From Opitutia bacterium (lineage in GTDB: Bacteria; Verrucomicrobiota; Verrucomicrobiia; Opitutales; Opitutaceae): 64,000 bases of DNA. Below the pieces are notes generated by a model, which saw only the letters and a program-made list of their open reading frames with translations, ran no database searches and was not told the origin of the DNA. The stretch's first letter is position 1; every line of letters starts with the position of its first letter. The stretch lies in NCBI GenBank assembly GCA_016190985.1, contig JACPPI010000001.1, forward strand, positions 1 through 64,000, written 5' to 3'. The translations under genes and the position numbers were made by a program. Below are positions 1 to 7,553 of this stretch, piece by piece.

Positions 1-32
1 GGGAGGTTCGCCCCCCCCACGCCAAAGCGACC

Positions 33-94
33 GTGACAGAAGCGGCTTCTTCCGACGAGCCAATCGGCCCATTCTCAGAAGCCGCTTCTGTCAC
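33..94. repeat. Palindromic element: 18-bp inverted repeat gtgacagaagcggcttct / agaagccgcttctgtcac
   Basis: Exact inverted arms at 33-50 and 77-94 in a non-coding region. Confidence 0.8.
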
Positions 95-152
95 TGCCCT
101 GCGTCTATTCACGAGGTGGGACATACAAGCTTGCTCCGGGGATATTTACGAT

Positions 153-175
153 GGAGGCGGAGCCATCAGCTCCGC
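153..175 (+). repeat. REP element GGAGGCGGAGCCATCAGCTCCGC flanking RAYT
   Basis: Hairpin GCGGAGC-CATCA-GCTCCGC next to a RAYT gene; inverted sibling at 680-702. Confidence 0.85.
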
Positions 176-633
176 GAGGCATCATACCTCAAATCGTGGA
201 TCACTCCGCGATAGGGCCAGTCTTCCGGATTAACGGCCAAATCTTTGCGCACGGGATTCAAGGCGACGTAGTTCCACTTCTCGTTGTAGTCGTCGAGTGA
301 TCGGATGAAGCGGTCAAAATAATCCGCCTGCCAGAGCGGGCCGGTTTGGCGGTGAAACTGATTGATTCGTGTCGCACTCATGGATTTCCAGATGCGCATC
401 CAGTCAGCCAGAGGGCGGGCAGCGGGGGACGGGGCGGCGAAGAAATGCACATGATCCGGCATGAGCAGATATTGACCGACATACCAGCCGTTCAATTTGG
501 CAGACTTCGCCCAGAGGTCGCGCAAGATATCATGCGCAGCATCACTGGCGAGCACCTGGCGGCGCTGGTAAACACAGGCGGTCAGGAAGACCAGGGGGTG
601 CGGCGCAAAAGGGCGGAGATGGGGCAGGTGCAT
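166..633 (-). mobile_element. REP-associated tyrosine transposase (RAYT, Y1_Tnp / IS200-like)
   Basis: 155-aa ORF with HUH motif (MPDHVHFF) and C-terminal WNYVALNPV motif; flanked by inverted REP hairpins. Confidence 0.9.
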
Positions 634-679
634 CGGCCAGCTGGCGGCGAGTGTTGCTTCCCGTCAGGCGCCATAGGTT

Positions 680-702
680 GCGGGACTGATGGTCCCGCCT
701 CC
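680..702 (-). repeat. REP element, inverted copy flanking RAYT (GCGGGACTGATGGTCCCGCCTCC)
   Basis: Same GGAGGC head and CATCA loop (reverse complement) as 153-175. Confidence 0.85.
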
Positions 703-719
703 ATCCCAAAACAGCGCCC

Positions 720-1202
720 TCACTGCCCGGCGTGGGCGCGCTTCAGCGCCTGCGCCACGTTCCTCGGCACGAACTTCGAGACGTCGCCGCCGAGCTTGGC
801 GATCTGCTTGACCAGCGAGGAGCTGGTGTAGCTGTAGGACTCGTTCGGCATGACGAAGATGGTCTCCACCCGCGGCTCGAGGTGGCGGTTCATCAGCGCC
901 ATGTTGAACTCGAACTCGAAGTCGGACAGCGCGCGCAGGCCGCGGATGATGGCGTGGGCCTTCTGGCGGCGGGCGAACTCGACGAGCAGGCCGTCGAAAC
1001 TCACCACGTCCACATTGGGCAGGCCGCGCAGGTTGGCCTGGATGAGCGCCACGCGCTGCTCCGGGGTGAACAGCGCCTTCTTGGTCGAGTCGACGGCGAC
1101 GGCGACGCGGACATGGCCGAAGAGCCTGGCGGCGCGCTGCAGCACGTCGAGATGGCCGTTGGTGAACGGGTCGAAGGTTCCGGGGTAGATGCAGAGTTTC
1201 AT
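720..1202 (-). CDS. coaD: Pantetheine-phosphate adenylyltransferase
   Basis: MKLCIYPGTFDPFTNGHLDVLQRA, IIRGLRALSDFEFEFNMALMNRHL, SSSLVKQIA are CoaD signatures. Confidence 0.97.
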   Translation of the reverse strand: MKLCIYPGTFDPFTNGHLDVLQRAARLFGHVRVAVAVDSTKKALFTPEQRVALIQANLRGLPNVDVVSFDGLLVEFARRQKAHAIIRGLRALSDFEFEFNMALMNRHLEPRVETIFVMPNESYSYTSSSLVKQIAKLGGDVSKFVPRNVAQALKRAHAGQ

Positions 1203-1288
1203 GCGGCGGACCGGGGGCAGAATTGCAGAGGACCACGGGATGGCGAGTCAGATTTCCGCCAAATCCCAGCGCGCGGGTGGGCGGCATG

Positions 1289-1342
1289 GGTAGGGCGAAT
1301 CCTCCGGATGAGCCGCGGCTCGTCGGGACGACTCGCCCTACC
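1289..1342. repeat. Inverted repeat of GGTAGGGCGA...TCGCCCTACC type
   Basis: Terminal arms ggtagggcga / tcgccctacc; related ends at 18843-18895. Confidence 0.75.
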
Positions 1343-1381
1343 GTGCTTGCCAACCCTGGCGGCGTTGTCTCGACTGGGCGG

Positions 1382-1984
1382 GTGAAGTTCACCCTGCCCA
1401 ACGTGCTCACCCTGTCCCGCGTGCCGATGATGTTTGTCATCGTGGCCCTGATGTATTCCGACTGGGCCGGGGCGGCGACCTGGGCCTTCTGGCTGTTCAT
1501 CGCCTCGGCGCTGACGGACTGGTTCGACGGCATGCTGGCGCGCCGGGCCAACCAGGTGTCCTCCTTCGGCCGGTTCATGGACGCGGTGATCGACAAGGTC
1601 ATGGTCATCGGCCTGATGATCGCGCTGGTGAACGGCGGCTATTTCGCGGGCTTCCGCATCACGGCGATGCTGCTGCTGCTGCTGATCATCGCGCGGGAGT
1701 TCACCATTTCCGGCCTGCGCATGGCGGCGGCGACCAAGGGCCTCGTGGTCGAGGCCGACGCCGGCGGCAAGGTGAAGACCTTCGTGCAGCTCAACGCCAT
1801 CGGCTGGCTGCTCGGGGCGCGGATGTTTGAAAAGGATTTCGCCAGCCTCTTCGGCGGCCAGGAGGACACGGCGGTGCGGGTGGTGCATTGGGGCGGGCTC
1901 GGGCTCTACGTCCTGGCTGCGGTGCTGACGATCACCTCCGGCTATACCTACTTCCGGCGGCATGGGCATGTGGTGCAGGACTGA
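1382..1984 (+). CDS. pgsA: CDP-diacylglycerol--glycerol-3-phosphate 3-phosphatidyltransferase
   Basis: VKFTLPNVLTLSRVPMMF, DWFDGMLARRANQVSSFGRFMDAVIDKV (CDP-alcohol phosphotransferase motif); GTG start chosen because upstream codons lie in a repeat. Confidence 0.9.
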   Translation: MKFTLPNVLTLSRVPMMFVIVALMYSDWAGAATWAFWLFIASALTDWFDGMLARRANQVSSFGRFMDAVIDKVMVIGLMIALVNGGYFAGFRITAMLLLLLIIAREFTISGLRMAAATKGLVVEADAGGKVKTFVQLNAIGWLLGARMFEKDFASLFGGQEDTAVRVVHWGGLGLYVLAAVLTITSGYTYFRRHGHVVQD

Positions 1985-1986
1985 CC

Positions 1987-2505
1987 ATGGAGCTGCCGGA
2001 GCCACGCTGGCCGCGGATTTTCTCGACGCGCTTGGTCTGCGCTGTCGCCACGCTCGGGCCGATTGGCCGACGTTTGCCCGCGCCCGGCACCTGGGGCTCG
2101 CTGGCCGGGCTGCTGTATTTCATGCTGCTCTTCCGCCACTCTCGCTGGGAAGTGATCTTCGCCTGGTCGGTGCTGCTCAGCTATGCCGCCGTGGCGTTTT
2201 GCGGCGACGCGGCCCGGCGCCTTGGCAAGACGGACCCGGGCGAAGTCATCCTCGACGAGTTTGCCGTGATGCCGCTGGTGTTTCTCGGCTGGCGCGCCAG
2301 CCATGCCGCCCAACTGCCGGAGTGGTTGGTGCTTTTCCAGGGATTCGTGCTGTTCCGGTTCTACGACATCCTCAAGCCGCTCGGCATCGCCCGGCTGCAA
2401 CGCTGGCCGGGGGGGTGGGGCATCGTGGCGGACGATTTTGCCGCCGCGCTGGCGGCGTGCGCCACCTTGCAGCTGGGCGCGTGGGCGTGGACAATGATGC
2501 GCTGA
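1987..2505 (+). CDS. pgpA: Phosphatidylglycerophosphatase A
   Basis: APGTWGSLAGLL, DPGEVILDEFAVMPLVFL, FRFYDILKPLGIARLQ motifs; immediately after pgsA. Confidence 0.92.
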   Translation: MELPEPRWPRIFSTRLVCAVATLGPIGRRLPAPGTWGSLAGLLYFMLLFRHSRWEVIFAWSVLLSYAAVAFCGDAARRLGKTDPGEVILDEFAVMPLVFLGWRASHAAQLPEWLVLFQGFVLFRFYDILKPLGIARLQRWPGGWGIVADDFAAALAACATLQLGAWAWTMMR

Positions 2506-2506
2506 G

Positions 2507-3418
2507 TCAGGGCGCGCGCCTGGGCATCACGCGTTCGCGGACGTTGGCCACGACCTGGCGGAAAGTTATCTCCGCGCGCACGCGGGTGCTGACGCCGAAG
2601 TCGTAGCCGTCGGGTCCCCAGGTCGAACGCAGGCCGAGGCCGACGATCCACTGGGTCTTGGAGTGGAAGGTGTATCGGGCGGGCACATACCAGAGCAGGC
2701 TGGGTTTCAGATAAAAGAAGTGCTCGGTCTCGTCCCCCAGCAGCGCGGTCGAGGCATAGGTGCCGGCGAAGGTCCACTTGAACTGCCCGAGATCATACAC
2801 CGCGCCGGCGGTGAGGGAGAAGGAGTCGTCATGCGGCTCGTTGGGCCGCAGCGTGCCCGGCGAGGTGCTGCGGCCCAGGAGGTCGAGGCCACCCGCGGCA
2901 AAGGTGGTGAGCTTTGGATTGCGCTCGGAATGGCGCTGGATGGTGAAGCCGGGGAGGAAGTGGTTGAATCCGTCGGTCATGTCCAGCGGAGGCGTGCCGG
3001 TCGGACGCGACGCATTGAAGGTCACGCTGGCCTCGTATGCCGGGCGCAGCCACCCGGTGAAGATGTATTTGGCGCCGAGCCGCAGCTCGCCGATGCCGTA
3101 GCCGTCGCTGCCGCCGCCCAGCCCGTGGGTCAGGTAGGTCGAGGCCTCGGCGCTGAGCTCGAAACGGTCGTTGAGCGCCCAGCGGAAACCGGCCTCGGTG
3201 CGGAGGTAGTCGCGGCGGATGAAGTCGCTGAGGTGCGGATGCAGGATGAGCTTCACCGTGCCCGGCGGATCAAGCTCGGGCAGGTCGATGTCGAACAGGC
3301 CGCGGACGCGGGAGAAAAACGGCCGGGAATCGGGAGGCGGGTTTTGATCGGCGGGCGTGGTCTGGGCGGAGGCGGCGATGAGGCACGGCAGGAGGCAGGG
3401 AAAAAGACGGCGGACCAT
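2507..3418 (-). CDS. Putative outer-membrane beta-barrel protein with signal peptide
   Basis: N-terminal signal-like sequence, alternating aromatic/hydrophobic strands. Confidence 0.55.
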   Translation of the reverse strand: MVRRLFPCLLPCLIAASAQTTPADQNPPPDSRPFFSRVRGLFDIDLPELDPPGTVKLILHPHLSDFIRRDYLRTEAGFRWALNDRFELSAEASTYLTHGLGGGSDGYGIGELRLGAKYIFTGWLRPAYEASVTFNASRPTGTPPLDMTDGFNHFLPGFTIQRHSERNPKLTTFAAGGLDLLGRSTSPGTLRPNEPHDDSFSLTAGAVYDLGQFKWTFAGTYASTALLGDETEHFFYLKPSLLWYVPARYTFHSKTQWIVGLGLRSTWGPDGYDFGVSTRVRAEITFRQVVANVRERVMPRRAP

Positions 3419-3425
3419 GAAAGTT

Positions 3426-3938
3426 TCAGGGGAGGAGTTGGAGGGAATCGAGCGGCAACCGGATCAGGAGGCCCTGTTGCAGCACGTCCACTGACACGAC
3501 AATTCCCCGCGGGTTCTCCGGATTGTCGACATAGCCCTCCAGGCCGTGCAGCGGCCCGCCTTGCACGCGGACATGCGTGCCTTTCCTGATGAGCGGATGG
3601 AGGGCTGCCTCGAGGCCGGAGGCGCAGACGGTCTTCACCGCCTCCAACTGCCGCAGGAAAACCTCCTCGTTCTTGACGAGCATGGCGCGCACGAGCAGGT
3701 CCTGCTGGTAGATGCGGTCCTTGCGGGCCGGCTCCAGCCGGGCGAACACATAGCCCGCGAACAGCGGCTTGGTGAAGGTCTTCCTCTGGTTGCCGTAGCG
3801 GCGCACGCTCTTGATGAGCGCCAGATAGTGCGTGAACTGCTCGCGCACCAGCAGGTCGGCGAATTTTTTCTCGCAGCGGGGTTTGGTGTGGCAGACGAAC
3901 CAGCGCGGCTCGGCGAAGTCAGGCAGATGCTGGCCCAT
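3426..3938 (-). CDS. NusG/RfaH-family transcription elongation factor-like protein
   Basis: WFVCHTKPRCEKKFADLL, FAGYVFARLEP, GTHVRVQGGPLHGLEGYV (NGN + KOW pattern). Confidence 0.85.
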   Translation of the reverse strand: MGQHLPDFAEPRWFVCHTKPRCEKKFADLLVREQFTHYLALIKSVRRYGNQRKTFTKPLFAGYVFARLEPARKDRIYQQDLLVRAMLVKNEEVFLRQLEAVKTVCASGLEAALHPLIRKGTHVRVQGGPLHGLEGYVDNPENPRGIVVSVDVLQQGLLIRLPLDSLQLLP

Positions 3939-3976
3939 GGGTCAGGCTTTCACGGGGCGGCCGGGGCGGGAGAGCA

Positions 3977-4729
3977 TCACAGCGGATTCTCCGTCTCGAT
4001 GAATTCCCACGGCAGGCGGAATTTCCTCGCCAGCTCGGCGGCGAGCGCCTTCACCCCATGCACCTCGGTGGCGTAGTGGCCGCAGCAGATGAGGTTGAGC
4101 CGGTGCTCCTGCGCGTAGTTGAACCACTCCTCGCGCAGCTCGCCGGTGATGAGCGTGTCCACGCCCGCCGCGACCAGCCGGGGCACGGCGCCGTTGCCGC
4201 TGCCGCTGCAAAAGGCGATCTGCTTCGGCGCGGCGCTGCCGCAGTCGATCGTGACGACGTGCGGGTAGAGTTCCTCCAGCCGGGCGCACAGTTGGGCGCG
4301 CTTGAGCCGGTTCGGGGCGATCCAGCCGATGTTTTCGCCTTCATGCGGCAGGAACCGCCGCCGGGGCTTGAGGCCAAGCTGGCGGGCGAGCAGCACGTTG
4401 TTGCCCAGCTCCTCGTGGGCGTCGAGCGGCAGGTGGCTGGAGTAGACGGCGCAGTTGCCCCGCACCAAGGCGGCGAAGCGCCCGTAGACCGGGCCGGTCA
4501 GCGGCTGGACACCGCCCCAGAAAAGGCCGTGGTGCACGATCAGGAAATCCACGCCCCGTTCCGCGGCGCGCTCGAAAGGCACGAGGCCCGCGTCCACCGC
4601 GGCGCCGATGCGGGTCACGCGGCCGTCGTTGGCCACCTGCAGGCCGTTGTGCGCGCCGGGAAAATCCCGGAACGCGGCCCGGCGGGTGCGCTTGTCACAG
4701 TAGTCGGCGAGCTGGGTGAGGGAGGCCAT
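3977..4729 (-). CDS. Nif3-like dinuclear metal centre hexameric protein
   Basis: HNGLQV, FLIVHHGLFWGG, YSSHLPLDAHEELGNN, FCSGSGNGAV, CCGHYATE. Confidence 0.92.
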   Translation of the reverse strand: MASLTQLADYCDKRTRRAAFRDFPGAHNGLQVANDGRVTRIGAAVDAGLVPFERAAERGVDFLIVHHGLFWGGVQPLTGPVYGRFAALVRGNCAVYSSHLPLDAHEELGNNVLLARQLGLKPRRRFLPHEGENIGWIAPNRLKRAQLCARLEELYPHVVTIDCGSAAPKQIAFCSGSGNGAVPRLVAAGVDTLITGELREEWFNYAQEHRLNLICCGHYATEVHGVKALAAELARKFRLPWEFIETENPL

Positions 4730-4791
4730 GCGCGCAGGTTGAGGAGCCAGGTTGCCGCGTGCAAGCCGGGTGTAAGCTCTGTTCAGCAGAT

Positions 4792-4852
4792 TGTGGGAGC
4801 GAGCTTGCTCGCGACTCAGGACATGACTGTCGCGAGCAAGCTCGCTCCCACA
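4792..4852. repeat. REP-like pair: perfect 23-bp inverted repeat TGTGGGAGCGAGCTTGCTCGCGA
   Basis: Arms 4792-4814 and 4830-4852 are exact reverse complements, each containing GCGAGC-TT-GCTCGC. Confidence 0.9.
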
Positions 4853-4906
4853 GGAGTCAGCACGTTCCACCTTGCCAGCAGAGCGGCGATTCCCACCGTT
4901 GGGTCC

Positions 4907-5386
4907 ATGGCAGCCGCCGGAAAGCAGGATCCCATCGGACTCATCGCGCAGGCCACGGAGAATTTTTCCCACCGCCCGAGTTGGGACGAGTATTTCATGG
5001 CCACGGCCAAGCTCATCGCCTCGCGCTCCAACTGCGAGCGGCTGAACGTCGGCTGCGTGGTCGTCACGGCCGGGGCGCGAAAGAACCGGCTGGTCGCCGC
5101 CGGCTACAACGGCTGGCTGCCCGGCACCCCGCACGCCTCCCGGATGCGCGACGGCCACGAGCAGGCGACCGTGCACGCCGAGCAGAACGCGATCGCCGAC
5201 GCCGCCCGGCGCGGCTCCAGCGTCGACGGCTGCACCGCCTACGTGACGCACTATCCGTGCATCAACTGCGCCAAGATTCTCGCGGCGGCGGGCATCGCCG
5301 AGGTGAAGTATCACCAGGACTACCACAACGACCCGCTGGTGCGCCCGATCCTGAAGGACGCGGGCGTCAGGATCACGAAACTCTAA
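4907..5386 (+). CDS. dCMP deaminase / ComEB-type cytidine deaminase family
   Basis: RPSWDEYFMATAKLIASRSNCERLNVGCV, VHAEQNAIADAARRG, THYPCINCAKIL zinc-site motifs. Confidence 0.92.
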   Translation: MAAAGKQDPIGLIAQATENFSHRPSWDEYFMATAKLIASRSNCERLNVGCVVVTAGARKNRLVAAGYNGWLPGTPHASRMRDGHEQATVHAEQNAIADAARRGSSVDGCTAYVTHYPCINCAKILAAAGIAEVKYHQDYHNDPLVRPILKDAGVRITKL

Positions 5387-5401
5387 TCATAATAATCTGT
5401 A

Positions 5402-5442
5402 GGTGGCGCGCTCGCGCGCCACGTTGCGAGCAAGCTCGCAAC
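5402..5442. repeat. Two adjacent hairpins (GTGGCGCGCTCGCGCGCCAC; GTTGCGAGCAAGCTCGCAAC)
   Basis: Tandem palindromes; second shares the GCGAGC..GCTCGC core with 4792-4852. Confidence 0.75.
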
Positions 5443-5460
5443 CTGCCCACCGCAAAACCC

Positions 5461-6024
5461 ATGAAGGAACGGCGCACCGCGCGGAAGACCGCCAGCCTCG
5501 CCGGCCAGCTCCTGCTCGCGCACCCGGTGCTGCGCGATCCGAACTTCCGGCGCGCCGTCGTGCTGCTCTCGGCGCACAACGCCGAAGGCGCCATGGGGGT
5601 CGTGCTGAACCGGCCGCTCGACAAGCAGCTTGGCGAATTGAACTCCGAGTTCGCGCTGGGCGCGCTGGCCGGCGTGCCGGTCTATGCGGGCGGGCCGGTG
5701 GAGCCGCAGCAACTGGTCCTCGTTTCGTGGGAATGGCTGGACGCGGACCGCGCCTTCCAACTGCACTTCGGCATCGAGCCGGACAAGGCGGCGGGGCTGG
5801 TCGGTTCGCCCGGGGTGACGCTGCGCGCCTTCCTCGGCTACGCCGGCTGGAGCAAGGGCCAGCTCGAAAACGAGATGAAGCACGACACCTGGGTGACGGC
5901 CCCGGTCGACGGCGACCTGCTGGGCCGGGTCGACGGGGTCGGGCTCTGGCGCCAAATACTGGGCTCAATCTCCCCTGACCTGAAGCTGCTGGCTGACGAG
6001 CCGGACGATCCGGCCGTAAACTAG
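5461..6024 (+). CDS. YqgE/AlgH family protein
   Basis: SLAGQLLLAHPVLRDPNFRRAVVLLSAHNAEGAMGVVLNRPL, GGPVEP, FLGYAGWSKGQLENE. Confidence 0.93.
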   Translation: MKERRTARKTASLAGQLLLAHPVLRDPNFRRAVVLLSAHNAEGAMGVVLNRPLDKQLGELNSEFALGALAGVPVYAGGPVEPQQLVLVSWEWLDADRAFQLHFGIEPDKAAGLVGSPGVTLRAFLGYAGWSKGQLENEMKHDTWVTAPVDGDLLGRVDGVGLWRQILGSISPDLKLLADEPDDPAVN

Positions 6025-6047
6025 CCATACCAGCGGGTTAAATGACT

Positions 6048-6121
6048 GGAGGCGGGGCCATCAGCCCCGCCGGGCAGGTGTTTCGGGAGCAAGAACACGC
6101 GGGGCTGATGGCCCCGCCTCC
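6048..6121. repeat. REP doublet (GGAGGCGGGGCCATCAGCCCCGC and inverted copy)
   Basis: Copies at 6048-6070 and 6099-6121, same family as the REPs flanking the RAYT at 166-633. Confidence 0.9.
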
Positions 6122-6179
6122 TCGTCCAAATCTTTTCCTTTGACAGGGGTGGCGGCGGCCATCTTCTTTCTTCGTTTTT

Positions 6180-6305
6180 ATGAAAGTCGTCTCCTCCATC
6201 AAATCCGCCAAGATGCGTCACCCGGCCTGCCAGGTGGTCCGTCGCAAGGGCAAGATCTACGTCATCAACAAAGTCGAGCCGCGCTACAAGGCGCGCCAAG
6301 GCTGA
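6180..6305 (+). CDS. rpmJ: 50S ribosomal protein L36
   Basis: [41 protein letters not shown]; 41 aa, below ORF-track cutoff. Confidence 0.95.
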   Translation: MKVVSSIKSAKMRHPACQVVRRKGKIYVINKVEPRYKARQG

Positions 6306-6324
6306 TTTAACCACCTCATTTACC

Positions 6325-6579
6325 GTGAAGACCGAAGGCCATCCCGTCCTCAACCACGTCTGTTTCCTCGACATCGGAACCGGCAAGAAATTCCTGACCA
6401 AGTCCACGATGAAGTCCGCCCGCACCGAGAAGATCGACGGGAAGGACTACTTCGTCATCGTGCGCGACGTGACGATGGATTCGCATCCCGCCTACACCGG
6501 CGAGAAGCGCCTCGTCGACACCGCCGGCCGCGTGGAGAAGTTCACCACGAAGTTCAAGCGCGCGACCAAGACCAAATAA
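6325..6579 (+). CDS. rpmE: 50S ribosomal protein L31 type B
   Basis: HPVLNHVCFLDIGTGKKFLTKST, HPAYTGEKRLVDTAGRVEKFTTKF; GTG start. Confidence 0.92.
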   Translation: MKTEGHPVLNHVCFLDIGTGKKFLTKSTMKSARTEKIDGKDYFVIVRDVTMDSHPAYTGEKRLVDTAGRVEKFTTKFKRATKTK

Positions 6580-6603
6580 ACCGGGAGTAGCCGATTCTTC
6601 GAA

Positions 6604-6628
6604 GCCCTCCCGTTGCGGAGGGCTTTTT
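6604..6628 (+). terminator. Rho-independent terminator downstream of rpmE
   Basis: gccctcc-cgttgc-ggagggc followed by ttttt. Confidence 0.85.
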
Positions 6629-6734
6629 GCTTTCCGGCATGGCCGGAAAACAATCTCGCCGAAGCTCGGAGAGCGAAGGCGGATAAAGTGATTTACCTTT
6701 GGCCGCTTCCTTCGTGTGCTTCGTGCACTGCGTG

Positions 6735-7394
6735 GTGAAAAAGAAACTCAAGCTGATCATCTTCGACTGCGACTCGACGCTCAGTGCCATTGAAGGCATC
6801 GACGAGCTGGCGCGCGCGCGCGGGCCGCAGGTCTTCGCCGAGGTCGAGGCCATGACCCGCGACGCCATGGAAGGGAAGATTCCCGTGGAGGAGGTCTTTG
6901 CCCGCCGGTTGGACATCATCCGTCCCTCCCGGACGAATGTCGCGGCAGTCGGTCGGCTCTACGTCGAGCAGGTGGAACCCACGGTGCAGGCCACAATCAA
7001 GCAGCTCAAGGCCGCGGGCTGGACGCCGGTGATCCTCAGCGGCGGTTTTCGCCAGGCCATCGAGCCGCTGGCGGCGCACCTTGGTATCGCGCGCATCGAG
7101 GCGGTGGACCTGCACTTTGACGCGAAGGGCGAGTTCGTCGGGTTCGACGAGAAATTCCCCACGACCCGCTCCGGCGGCAAACCGGTGGTCGTCATCGCAC
7201 TCAAGCAAGAGCTGAAGCCGGCGCGCACCGTGATGGTCGGTGACGGCGTCAGCGACCTTGAGACCAAGCCGGTGGTCGACCTGTTCGTCGGGTTTGGCCG
7301 CTATACGCCGCGCGAAAGAGTGAGGACGGGTGCAGCGGTGTTCATCAACAACCTCGCTGATCTGCCGGCAGCGTTGACGAAGCTCGGCACCTGA
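6735..7394 (+). CDS. serB: HAD-IB family phosphatase, phosphoserine phosphatase-like
   Basis: LIIFDCDSTLSAIEGIDELA, VILSGGFRQAIEPLA, MVGDGVSDLETKP. Confidence 0.85.
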   Translation: MKKKLKLIIFDCDSTLSAIEGIDELARARGPQVFAEVEAMTRDAMEGKIPVEEVFARRLDIIRPSRTNVAAVGRLYVEQVEPTVQATIKQLKAAGWTPVILSGGFRQAIEPLAAHLGIARIEAVDLHFDAKGEFVGFDEKFPTTRSGGKPVVVIALKQELKPARTVMVGDGVSDLETKPVVDLFVGFGRYTPRERVRTGAAVFINNLADLPAALTKLGT

Positions 7395-7436
7395 CATTGC
7401 CTAGGGCGTGTTCGCAGAACGCCAAATAACCGGGCC

Positions 7437-7524
7437 TGTCATTCTGAGCGAAGCGAAGAATCCATGCATTCGCAGGCGACATCACGCTCGTAACCGTGGA
7501 TCCTTCGCTGCGCTCAGGATGACA
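7437..7524. repeat. TGTCATYCTGAGCGMAGCGAAG inverted-repeat element, copy 1
   Basis: Terminal arms tgtcattctgagcg / cgctcaggatgaca; second copy at 16413-16499. Confidence 0.85.
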
Positions 7525-7553
7525 ATCCGTTTTGCTCCATTCACTGCCGGCCC

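Noticed and set aside
1223-1381. N-terminal 53 codons of the ORF-track pgsA
   Set aside because: They translate a palindromic repeat (1289-1342) and the PgsA homology begins at the GTG at 1382.
664-1608. 314-aa minus-strand ORF spanning coaD and part of pgsA
   Set aside because: Out of frame with coaD and overlaps two recognised genes; Arg/Pro-rich shadow frame.
4730-5326. N-terminal extension of the Nif3-like ORF
   Set aside because: It is antisense to the dCMP deaminase; Nif3 homology begins at 4729.
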